Positions 1-5,290 of a stretch of DNA of 5,290 nucleotides are shown piece after piece. The stretch covers positions 1 to 5,290 of the forward strand of contig CALZAP010000131.1 in NCBI GenBank assembly GCA_945614335.1. Direction: 5' to 3'. The DNA comes from an uncultured Prevotella sp. (GTDB lineage: Bacteria; Bacteroidota; Bacteroidia; Bacteroidales; Bacteroidaceae). Under the pieces are notes generated by a model. It saw nothing but the letters and a program-made list of their open reading frames with translations, was not told the origin of the DNA and searched no databases. Position 1 is the first letter of the stretch; each line of letters opens with the position of its first letter. A program made the translations under genes and the position numbers.

Positions 1-469
1 TGGTCTTGGGATTGAACACGGTGTCGAGGGCAAACTTCGACAGTCGCGCCTCGATATATCGGGGAGCGGCAGCACGGTCGCCGGTGAGGATATTACCCCA
101 GTTACCCTGGGTGTCAACCAACAGTTCCTTCTGTCCCAACTGCACGAGGGCGTCGCCGATGGAGGCATCGCCATGGGGGTGGAACTGCATGGTGTGTCCC
201 ACAATGTTAGCCACTTTGTTATAACGTCCGTCGTCCATGCGCTTCATCGAATGGAGGATACGGCGCTGCACAGGTTTCAGACCGTCCTCGATATGGGGGA
301 CGGCACGCTCGAGTATCACGTATGATGCATAATCGAGGAACCAATTCTGATACATCCCGCTGAGATGGTGCACAGCCGAGGCATCAAATCTGTTCACTGG
401 TTTGTAGTCGGAATGGGCACCACTCTCGGTGGCGTCCATCATCTCATTGTCTTTTGTTTCGTCGCTCAT
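1..469 (-). CDS. parC: DNA topoisomerase IV subunit A (ParC/GyrA family), N-terminal part, runs off the window
   Basis: The reverse strand reads 156 residues without a stop, from an ATG at 469-467 to the window edge. This is the start of the breakage-reunion domain of a type IIA topoisomerase A subunit, which cuts and religates DNA together with the ATPase subunit (ParE/GyrB). Visible landmarks are DGLKPVQRRIL, the HPHGDASIGDALVQ helix (about residues 97-110) and APRYIEARLSK, where Arg137 and Tyr138 are the expected catalytic pair. The wording (HLSGMYQNWFLDYASYVI, DTQGNWGN) matches my memory of Bacteroidetes ParC rather than GyrA, but with the C-terminal domain missing the ParC/GyrA choice is not certain. 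The first ~30 residues are a polar tail without family landmarks, so in-frame ATGs at 442 and 439 are possible alternative starts. The promoter sits only about 15 bases before the ATG at 469, which leaves a very short leader and makes those later starts worth considering. Confidence 0.9.
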   Translation of the reverse strand, partial: MSDETKDNEMMDATESGAHSDYKPVNRFDASAVHHLSGMYQNWFLDYASYVILERAVPHIEDGLKPVQRRILHSMKRMDDGRYNKVANIVGHTMQFHPHGDASIGDALVQLGQKELLVDTQGNWGNILTGDRAAAPRYIEARLSKFALDTVFNPKT

Positions 470-487
470 CTTCTCACAAATTTCCCA

Positions 488-519
488 CAAAGTTACGGCA
501 AAAATTTGAAATATGCAAA
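488..519 (-). promoter_or_regulatory. Bacteroidetes-type promoter for parC
   Basis: On the reverse strand there is a -33 element TTTG (519-516), a spacer of exactly 20 bases, and a -7 element TAACTTTG (495-488) matching TAnnTTTG. This is the known layout for the primary sigma factor of Bacteroidetes. The expected transcription start is near 484, giving a leader of roughly 15 bases before the ATG at 469. The region upstream is A/T-rich. The start site is inferred, not shown. Confidence 0.75.
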
Positions 520-565
520 AAAAAGTAACTCTTTTAATTCTTTTTGTAGTTTTAACGCAATATTT

Positions 566-597
566 TTTGGTTTTTCCAAAATAATAGCGTAACTTTG
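566..597 (+). promoter_or_regulatory. Bacteroidetes-type promoter for glyS-FKBP
   Basis: A -33 element TTTG (566-569), a 20-base spacer and a -7 element TAACTTTG (590-597) match the phylum's TTTG-N19-21-TAnnTTTG pattern. Transcription would start near 601, leaving a leader of about 33 bases to the glyS ATG at 634. That leader is A/T-rich with no Shine-Dalgarno, as is common in this phylum, and is too short for a T-box or riboswitch. The -7 octamer is identical to that of the divergent parC promoter. Confidence 0.8.
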
Positions 598-633
598 CAC
601 GCTGATTAATGTATTATATTTCAAAAAACAGAA

Positions 634-2175
634 ATGGCACAAGAAGACGTATTCAAGAAAATTGTTTCACACTGCAAGGAATATGGTTTCGTTTTTCCAA
701 GCAGCGAGATTTATGACGGTCTCGGAGCCGTATATGACTACGGACAGAACGGAGTGGAACTGAAGAACAACATCAAGCAGTACTGGTGGAAGAGTATGGT
801 GCTACTGCACGAGAACATCGTGGGCATCGACTCGGCTATCTTCATGCACCCCACCATCTGGAAGGCAAGTGGACATGTGGATGCATTCAACGACCCGTTG
901 ATTGACAACCGCGACTCGAAGAAGCGCTATCGCGCCGACGTGCTCATCGAAGACCAGATTGCCAAGTATGACGAGAAAATCCAAAAGGAGGTTGCCAAGG
1001 CACGCAAGCGTTTCGGCGACTCATTCGACGAGGAAAAGTATATGGAAACGAGCGAGCGCGTGAAGGAGACCAAGGACAAGCGCGACGCTCTCCATGCACG
1101 CTATGCCGAGGCTATGCAGGGTCCCGACCTTGAGGCTCTGAAGCAGATTATCCTGGACGAGGAAATCGTTGACCCCATCAGCGGAACAAAGAACTGGACC
1201 GACGTGCGTCAGTTCAACCTTATGTTCTCCACCGAGATGGGTGCATCGGCTGATGCCTCGATGAAGGTGTATCTGCGTCCGGAGACGGCACAGGGTATCT
1301 TTGTCAACTATCTGAACGTGCAGAAGACGGGCCGCATGAAGATTCCTTTCGGAATAGCACAGATTGGCAAGGCATTCCGCAACGAGATTGTGGCACGCCA
1401 GTTTATCTTCCGTATGCGCGAGTTTGAGCAGATGGAGATGCAGTTCTTCGTGAAGCCGGGCACCGAGCTCGACTGGTTCCCGAAGTGGAAGCAGACACGT
1501 ATGGCATGGCACCAGGCTCTCGGCTTCGGCGCCGAGAACTACCGATTCCACGACCACGACAAGTTGGCCCACTATGCCAACGCTGCCACCGACATCGAAT
1601 TCAAGATGCCGTTTGGATTCAAGGAGGTGGAGGGAATCCACAGCCGCACCAACTTCGACCTCTCGCAGCACGAGAAGTTCTCGGGCAAGAGCATCAAATA
1701 CTTCGACCCGCAGACCAACGAGAGCTACACTCCGTATGTCATCGAGACATCTATCGGTGTTGACCGTATGTTCCTCTCTATCATGTGTCATGCCTACGAG
1801 GAGGAGAAGCTCGAGAACGGTGAGACACGCGTGGTATTGAAGTTGCCCGCTGCCCTCGCTCCCGTGAAGCTCGCAGTGATGCCGTTGGTGAAGAAGGACG
1901 GACTGCCCGAAAAGGCACGCGAGATAATCAACGACCTGAAGTTCCACTTCAACTGCCAGTATGACGAGAAGGACTCTATCGGCAAGCGCTATCGCCGTCA
2001 GGATGCCATCGGTACTCCTTACTGCGTGACCGTTGACCACGACACTCTCAAGGACAACTGCGTGACACTTCGCTTCCGCGACACCATGGAGCAGGAGCGT
2101 GTGCCAATCTCTGAGCTTAACTCTATCATCGAGGACAAGGTGAGCATCGCAAGTCTGTTAAAGAAGTTACAATAA
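634..2175 (+). CDS. glyS: glycine--tRNA ligase, single-chain eukaryote/archaea type
   Basis: A 513-residue cytoplasmic class II aminoacyl-tRNA synthetase that charges tRNA-Gly with glycine using ATP. It is the homodimeric type, not the alpha2-beta2 enzyme of E. coli. Visible in order: an N-terminal catalytic segment with SSEIYDGLGAVYDYG (residues 23-37) and HPTIWKASGHVDAF (72-85); a highly charged, probably helical insertion at about 100-165; YLRPETAQGIF (213-223); motif 2 around KAFRNE (246-251, ATP-binding Arg249); motif 3 in SIGVDRMF (373-380, Arg378); and a C-terminal anticodon-binding domain from about residue 405, including KRYRRQDAIGTPYC (451-464). The length is close to that expected for bacterial members of this type, and no key motif is missing. 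The start follows a matching promoter and an A-rich leader. The stop codon TAA shares its last base with the ATG of the FKBP gene, so the two are probably co-transcribed and perhaps translationally coupled. In databases the symbol may be glyQS or glyS. Confidence 0.97.
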   Translation: MAQEDVFKKIVSHCKEYGFVFPSSEIYDGLGAVYDYGQNGVELKNNIKQYWWKSMVLLHENIVGIDSAIFMHPTIWKASGHVDAFNDPLIDNRDSKKRYRADVLIEDQIAKYDEKIQKEVAKARKRFGDSFDEEKYMETSERVKETKDKRDALHARYAEAMQGPDLEALKQIILDEEIVDPISGTKNWTDVRQFNLMFSTEMGASADASMKVYLRPETAQGIFVNYLNVQKTGRMKIPFGIAQIGKAFRNEIVARQFIFRMREFEQMEMQFFVKPGTELDWFPKWKQTRMAWHQALGFGAENYRFHDHDKLAHYANAATDIEFKMPFGFKEVEGIHSRTNFDLSQHEKFSGKSIKYFDPQTNESYTPYVIETSIGVDRMFLSIMCHAYEEEKLENGETRVVLKLPAALAPVKLAVMPLVKKDGLPEKAREIINDLKFHFNCQYDEKDSIGKRYRRQDAIGTPYCVTVDHDTLKDNCVTLRFRDTMEQERVPISELNSIIEDKVSIASLLKKLQ

Positions 2176-2783
2176 TGTATATAAAAAGAATAATCTATAC
2201 TCTGCTGATGACGGTCGTAGCCTGCGTGGCTATGACCTCATGCAGTGAGGAAGACGGAGTGGTTGAAGAATATCCAGACTGGCAAGTAAGAAACGAGACA
2301 TACTTCGACAACCTCACCGACTCCGTACAGAAACTCATCAGCAGTGGACGTACCGATTGGAAACGCATACGCACATGGTCGAAAACGGAAGGTGACTACA
2401 TTTCAAACAGCGACTATATCATTGTACACGTGCTGGAGAGTGCGCCACAAAGCGAGACTGCCTCACCATTGTACACTGACTCGGTGGCTGTGCACTACAA
2501 GGTATGGACCCTGCCATCCACATCTTATCCTAACGGAAAGGTGTTTGACTCGTCGTATAATGAGCCATTTGACAAGGATGTGGCCGTGGCTGCAAGGTTC
2601 TATGTAGGCGGCGGACTAATCGACGGTTTCACCACTGCGCTACAGTATATGAAACGAGGCGACGTGTGGGAAGTATACATGCCATACCAACTGGGATATG
2701 GTGCGACCGGAAGCAGTTCCATTCCGGGCTACTCCACGTTGATTTACAAGATGATGCTTCAAGACTTCTGGAGTAAGGAATAA
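2175..2783 (+). CDS. FKBP-type peptidyl-prolyl cis-trans isomerase, lipoprotein
   Basis: A 202-residue protein with a lipoprotein signal peptide: positive N-terminus (KR at 4-5), hydrophobic stretch 6-20 and lipobox MTSC with the lipidated Cys23. Residues 24-27 are SEED, an acidic stretch directly after the cysteine that resembles the Bacteroidetes lipoprotein export signal, so the protein may face outward on the outer membrane (inference). A polar linker of about 70 residues leads to the FKBP domain (about 100-202), which isomerises X-Pro bonds in extracytoplasmic proteins. By comparison with human FKBP12, pocket residues kept are Tyr108 (Y26), Phe124-Asp125 (F36-D37), Ile149 (I56), Tyr175 (Y82) and Tyr191 (F99). 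The pocket Trp59 is Phe152 and His87 is Ser180, and the loop before FDSS (124-127) is longer. Activity is plausible but unproven. The ATG overlaps the glyS stop (TAATG), and the start is fixed by the signal peptide. The stop codon lies at the base of the terminator stem. Confidence 0.93.
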   Translation: MYIKRIIYTLLMTVVACVAMTSCSEEDGVVEEYPDWQVRNETYFDNLTDSVQKLISSGRTDWKRIRTWSKTEGDYISNSDYIIVHVLESAPQSETASPLYTDSVAVHYKVWTLPSTSYPNGKVFDSSYNEPFDKDVAVAARFYVGGGLIDGFTTALQYMKRGDVWEVYMPYQLGYGATGSSSIPGYSTLIYKMMLQDFWSKE

Positions 2784-2815
2784 AAAAACGCAGGCTTATG
2801 TGCCTGCGTTTTTTT
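2782..2815. terminator. Intrinsic terminator, probably bidirectional, between converging operons
   Basis: A perfect inverted repeat pairs 2782-2795 with 2802-2815 (14 bp) around a six-base loop TTATGT. The core is the G/C-rich ACGCAGGC/GCCTGCGT. Seven T's follow the core on the plus strand (2809-2815) and seven A's precede it (2782-2788), so the reverse strand also ends in a T-run. It terminates the glyS-FKBP unit and can serve the leftward CvfB gene, whose stop is 22 bases away. The A-run begins inside the TAA stop of the FKBP gene. Confidence 0.93.
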
Positions 2816-2836
2816 ATTCCTGCATTATAAAGACAT

Positions 2837-3673
2837 TCATGCCAGAGTGATTCCATCGTCGCCAATCGTGATGACACGACGCTTGTAAAGGTCGCCTACG
2901 GCCTTCTTGAACGTTTTCTTGCTCACCTTAAACCGGTCGGCAATGAGTTCCGAGGGACTCTTGTCGCCAAGGTCGCAATGGCCATTATTGTCTTTCAGAT
3001 ACTGAAGGAGCACTTCAGAGAAGTCTTCTGTGGCCTGGCGGCCTGTACGCTGAATGGTGATATCGAGCTTGCCGTCGGGACGCACCTTGTCGACATATCC
3101 CTTTAGACAATCGCCTGTGGTCAGCGGCCGGAACACTTGGCTGTCGTACACAAGGCCGGCATACTTGTTGTCGACAATCACCTTAAAGCCAAGTTCAGTC
3201 TTCTGCCACACAAGCAGGTCTACCTCGTCGCCATGGGAATATAGAGGAATATCATGGCTGAGGTAATGCTCAACCTTTGCCGACGCCATCATACGATAGC
3301 TGTCGTCGTCGACACCTACATGCACGATGTAACGCTGTCCACGCTCCATCCTCTTCTTCTGCTCACGGAACGGGCAGAAAAGGTCTTTCATCAGTCCCCA
3401 ATTCAGGAATGCGCCGAAATCATTGACCCACGCCACCTCAAGACACACGAAATCGCCCACTTTTGCAAGCGGTTTCAAGGTGGTGGCAACAGGGCGCTCG
3501 TCCTGGTCGAGATATATAAACACATCAAGTTCATCGCCCACCTTACATCCTTCGGGCACATAACGAGAAGGCAACAATATCTCTCCTTCCACACCTCCGT
3601 CGAGATACATTCCGAAATCCACTTTCTTCACTACTTTCAAGTGGTTGTAGTCACCAAGTTTTATCTTGTCCAT
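2837..3673 (-). CDS. CvfB/YitL-like S1 RNA-binding protein
   Basis: A 278-residue cytoplasmic protein with no signal peptide or membrane segment. The layout fits the CvfB family (S. aureus CvfB, B. subtilis YitL): three S1-like beta-barrel domains at about residues 4-66, 70-132 and 147-208, then a C-terminal winged-helix domain at about 213-278. Telling segments are VNDFGAFLNWGLMKDLF (83-99) in the second barrel, LGFKVIVDNKYAGLVY (161-176) in the third, RPDGKLDITIQ (198-208), and SELIADRFKVSKKTFKKAVG (241-260) in the winged helix. The length is typical. Known members bind RNA and affect virulence-gene expression in staphylococci; the role in Bacteroidetes is not established, so no symbol is given. 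The ATG lies four bases after the ABC ATPase stop, which places it last in the leftward unit. There is no clear Shine-Dalgarno. It ends next to the shared hairpin terminator. Confidence 0.88.
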   Translation of the reverse strand: MDKIKLGDYNHLKVVKKVDFGMYLDGGVEGEILLPSRYVPEGCKVGDELDVFIYLDQDERPVATTLKPLAKVGDFVCLEVAWVNDFGAFLNWGLMKDLFCPFREQKKRMERGQRYIVHVGVDDDSYRMMASAKVEHYLSHDIPLYSHGDEVDLLVWQKTELGFKVIVDNKYAGLVYDSQVFRPLTTGDCLKGYVDKVRPDGKLDITIQRTGRQATEDFSEVLLQYLKDNNGHCDLGDKSPSELIADRFKVSKKTFKKAVGDLYKRRVITIGDDGITLA

Positions 3674-3677
3674 GATA

Positions 3678-4349
3678 TTATTCGTTATTATTTCCGTCCT
3701 CCATAATTTTTCCGTCCTTCATGTGAATGGTCCGGTCGGTGATAGAGGCAAGCTGTTCGTCGTGGGTTACTATGACAAAAGTCTGGCCGAACTTGTCGCG
3801 AAGGTCGAAGAAAAGCTGGTGCAGCTCACCTTTATTCTTGGTGTCAAGACTGCCCGACGGCTCGTCGGCAAGAATAACTGCGGGATTGTTTACCAATGCC
3901 CTCGCCACAGCCACTCGCTGCTTCTCACCGCCCGACAACTCGTTTGGCTTATGTTCAGCACGTTCGGTCAGTCCCATAAAGTCGAGCAGTTCCAAAGCCC
4001 TTCTCTTTGCCTCCTTTTGCGACTTGCCGGCAATGAACGCCGGAATCATAATGTTTTCAAGGGCAGTGAACTCAGGAAGAAGCTGGTGAAACTGGAATAC
4101 GAAACCTACATGCTGATTGCGGAAGTCTGACAGTTTCTTCTGGCTAAGGGTGCTGACATCCACACCATCAACAATCACCGTACCCGAGTCTGGCCTGTCG
4201 AGCGTACCCATTATCTGCAACAAAGTGGTCTTGCCGGCACCACTGGGTCCTACGATGCTCACCACCTCACCTTTGTTTATCTCAAGGTCGATGCCTTTCA
4301 GCACCTCCAAAGAGCCAAAGCTCTTCTGTATATTCGTTAAATGTATCAT
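3678..4349 (-). CDS. ABC transporter ATP-binding protein, LolD/MacB type
   Basis: A complete 223-residue nucleotide-binding subunit that powers an inner-membrane transporter or mechanotransmission complex. All motifs are intact: Walker [10 protein letters not shown] (34-42, Lys40), Q-loop Gln86 in [11 protein letters not shown], signature LSGGE (138-142), Walker B ILADEP (159-164, catalytic Glu163), D-loop SGSLD (165-169) and H-loop His196 in VTHD. The [18 protein letters not shown] stretch (91-108) and the short C-terminus are typical of the LolD/MacB/FtsE-like group, so lipoprotein release to the outer membrane or macrolide/peptide-type export are candidate roles. No permease gene (LolC/E, MacB or FtsX type) is adjacent, so the partner must be encoded elsewhere and the substrate cannot be assigned. 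The name lolD is possible but unproven. The ATG overlaps the preceding TGA as ATGA, and CvfB follows after four bases, which points to one operon. Confidence 0.93.
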   Translation of the reverse strand: MIHLTNIQKSFGSLEVLKGIDLEINKGEVVSIVGPSGAGKTTLLQIMGTLDRPDSGTVIVDGVDVSTLSQKKLSDFRNQHVGFVFQFHQLLPEFTALENIMIPAFIAGKSQKEAKRRALELLDFMGLTERAEHKPNELSGGEKQRVAVARALVNNPAVILADEPSGSLDTKNKGELHQLFFDLRDKFGQTFVIVTHDEQLASITDRTIHMKDGKIMEDGNNNE

Positions 4350-5224
4350 ATCTTGTTTCTAAATCCATTAATCCATTTCAATACTGTAGTGTATGCGCTC
4401 TCGCTGTCCTGACGCTGCGGAGCCGTGAAGGTCATCACATCCTGTGGCTGGCCATGCTGGTCGGGATAGACTATCATCAGATTGCATTCAGGGAAATACT
4501 CAGTCAGTTCCATCGGAAGACGCTCAAAGGCGGGCTTATAGCTCACAGTGCCGTTACGGGCGGTGATAACAACGAGCAAGTGGTCGTCATGGATGTCGGC
4601 AGCCAAGGTAGGCAGGTCTTTCCAATGAACCATCTCCTTGAACTCGGCCCTTACCTCGGGATGACGGTTATGAATGAAACATTCTATCAGTTCCCAAGCC
4701 TTCATTCTTCCATGGAACACCATACGACAGCCTAAGTTGTCGGCTATACGGGCCAAATGCTCTACCCATCGGTAAAAGCCTGGTTCAAACTCCACACGTG
4801 AAGGCACCGCCACATGAATACGCCGCAGCGTGTTCAGCGGTTTCCTGACACGACAAATCATTATCTGGCGGTTTATCTCGCTAATAAGACTCGGCGTATA
4901 GGCACCCCAAAACGTGTCGTTGGGCGAAGTGCGATGGTGGAGTCCCATGATTATCTCTGAAGCGTCAAACTCCTTGAAGGCATGCTTTATGCCATTTGCA
5001 ATGTTTGTGGACAGACGGCTCTGGGTCTGCATCCTCACGTCGGCGGATATTGCCGTAGCCATCGCCCTTTCCAGAATGTTTCGGCCTTCCTTGCGGTTAC
5101 GACTGCTGTTGATGTCGTCGTATACCACGTTAAGGCCAATAAGCCCACGGTTAAGACGCTTGCTGCGCATGAGAATGGCAAGGTTTTCCTGAGTTTCGGC
5201 ATCTTCATCATGCTGGATGTGCAA
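4346..5224 (-). CDS. Universal-stress-protein-like C-terminal part of a cation:proton antiporter, separated from its upstream part by an in-frame TAG
   Basis: An open frame of 292 codons begins at a TTG directly after an in-frame TAG (5227-5225). It looks like the cytoplasmic tail of the large Bacteroidetes cation:proton antiporters, in which a CPA2-type membrane domain is followed by Usp-like domains. Two Usp-like alpha/beta units are suggested: about residues 12-126 ([11 protein letters not shown] at 27-37, ending in a strand QIMICRV at 120-126) and 133-253 ([20 protein letters not shown] at 134-153, LMIVYPDQ at 249-256). The canonical Usp ATP-binding pattern G-2X-G-9X-G-S/T is not recognisable, so nucleotide binding is doubtful. 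No transmembrane segments are seen. The TTG is a poor candidate for a true start; the next in-frame ATG is at 5170. The TGA stop overlaps the ABC ATPase start (ATGA), so it belongs to the same leftward unit. The family assignment rests on remembered homologues and could be checked by similarity search. Confidence 0.72.
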   Translation of the reverse strand: MHIQHDEDAETQENLAILMRSKRLNRGLIGLNVVYDDINSSRNRKEGRNILERAMATAISADVRMQTQSRLSTNIANGIKHAFKEFDASEIIMGLHHRTSPNDTFWGAYTPSLISEINRQIMICRVRKPLNTLRRIHVAVPSRVEFEPGFYRWVEHLARIADNLGCRMVFHGRMKAWELIECFIHNRHPEVRAEFKEMVHWKDLPTLAADIHDDHLLVVITARNGTVSYKPAFERLPMELTEYFPECNLMIVYPDQHGQPQDVMTFTAPQRQDSESAYTTVLKWINGFRNKI

Positions 5225-5290
5225 CTATATCTTCTCGTCGTCGGCCTGTCGCTGCTGCTCGGCGTGATAAAGTCTCTCCTTTAACAGGAT
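5225..5290 (-). pseudogene. 3' end of the upstream antiporter-like frame, closed by TAG; window-edge fragment
   Basis: From the window edge the reverse strand reads 21 codons and then TAG at 5227-5225. The residues are a charged, helix-prone linker (LLKERLYHAEQQRQADDEKI). The frame is the same as that of the Usp-like frame that follows, with no base gained or lost. The linker composition also runs on smoothly across the stop ([17 protein letters not shown]). The simplest reading is that one antiporter gene carries a nonsense codon, for example CAG (Gln) changed to TAG. The membrane domain would lie beyond the window. If the stop is real and natural, this would instead be the normal C-terminus of a separate antiporter protein. 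Confidence 0.55.

Noticed and set aside
526..533. Second possible -7 element TAACTCTT on the plus strand
   Set aside because: It misses the TTTG half of TAnnTTTG, whereas a full match with a correctly spaced -33 lies at 566-597.
365..592. Rightward 75-codon frame across the parC start and the intergenic region
   Set aside because: It covers the parC 5' end in antisense and both promoters; its latter part is low-complexity A/T-rich sequence.
598..633. Possible T-box or riboswitch leader for glyS
   Set aside because: The inferred leader is only about 33 bases, A/T-rich and without stems; too short for any known glycine or T-box leader.
1021..2040. Long open frame of 339 codons on the reverse strand within glyS
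   Set aside because: It is antisense to a complete glycyl-tRNA synthetase with all motifs. The open frame follows from the codon bias of glyS; its translation is rich in Leu, His and Val and resembles no family I know.
3168..3177. Perfect 10-base palindrome TTGTCGACAA
   Set aside because: It lies inside the CvfB-like coding region where it encodes part of IVDNK in a conserved segment; there is no second copy or promoter nearby.
3254..4130. Two rightward frames (3254-3706 and 3666-4130) across the CvfB-like and ABC genes
   Set aside because: Both are shadows of well-supported leftward genes, and neither translation has recognisable motifs or a promoter.

Overview
The window looks like chromosomal housekeeping DNA from a member of Bacteroidales, probably Prevotella-like. 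Three things point there: a topoisomerase subunit A of the Bacteroidetes ParC type, promoters of the TTTG-N20-TAnnTTTG form specific to this phylum, and A-rich leaders without a clear Shine-Dalgarno. The single-chain eukaryote/archaea-type glycyl-tRNA synthetase and the lipoprotein with an acidic stretch after its cysteine fit the same picture. The genus is an inference. I see no rRNA, tRNA, CRISPR array, insertion sequence or phage gene.

Left part (1-633): the 5' end of a topoisomerase IV subunit A-like gene runs leftward off the window. The 164-base gap to glyS carries two divergent promoters with identical -7 elements. Middle part (634-2836): glyS and an FKBP-type peptidyl-prolyl isomerase lipoprotein run rightward, overlap by one base and end at a strong hairpin terminator. 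Right part (2837-5290): a leftward, tightly packed unit reads, in transcription order, a cation:proton antiporter-like tail with universal-stress-protein folds, a LolD/MacB-type ABC ATPase and a CvfB-like S1 RNA-binding protein. The ABC start overlaps the preceding stop by four bases, and only four bases separate the ABC and CvfB genes. This unit converges on the glyS-FKBP unit, and the hairpin between them can probably stop transcription from both sides. The promoter of the right-hand unit lies outside the window.

The most notable point is an in-frame TAG at 5225-5227. The reading frame stays open and protein-like on both sides of it, so the antiporter gene appears cut between its membrane part (off the window) and its cytoplasmic Usp-like part. 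This is either a real nonsense mutation, a natural split into two proteins, or a sequence error. I found no convincing sign of a previously undescribed system. Otherwise the gene content is ordinary, and the interest lies in gene arrangement and regulation.
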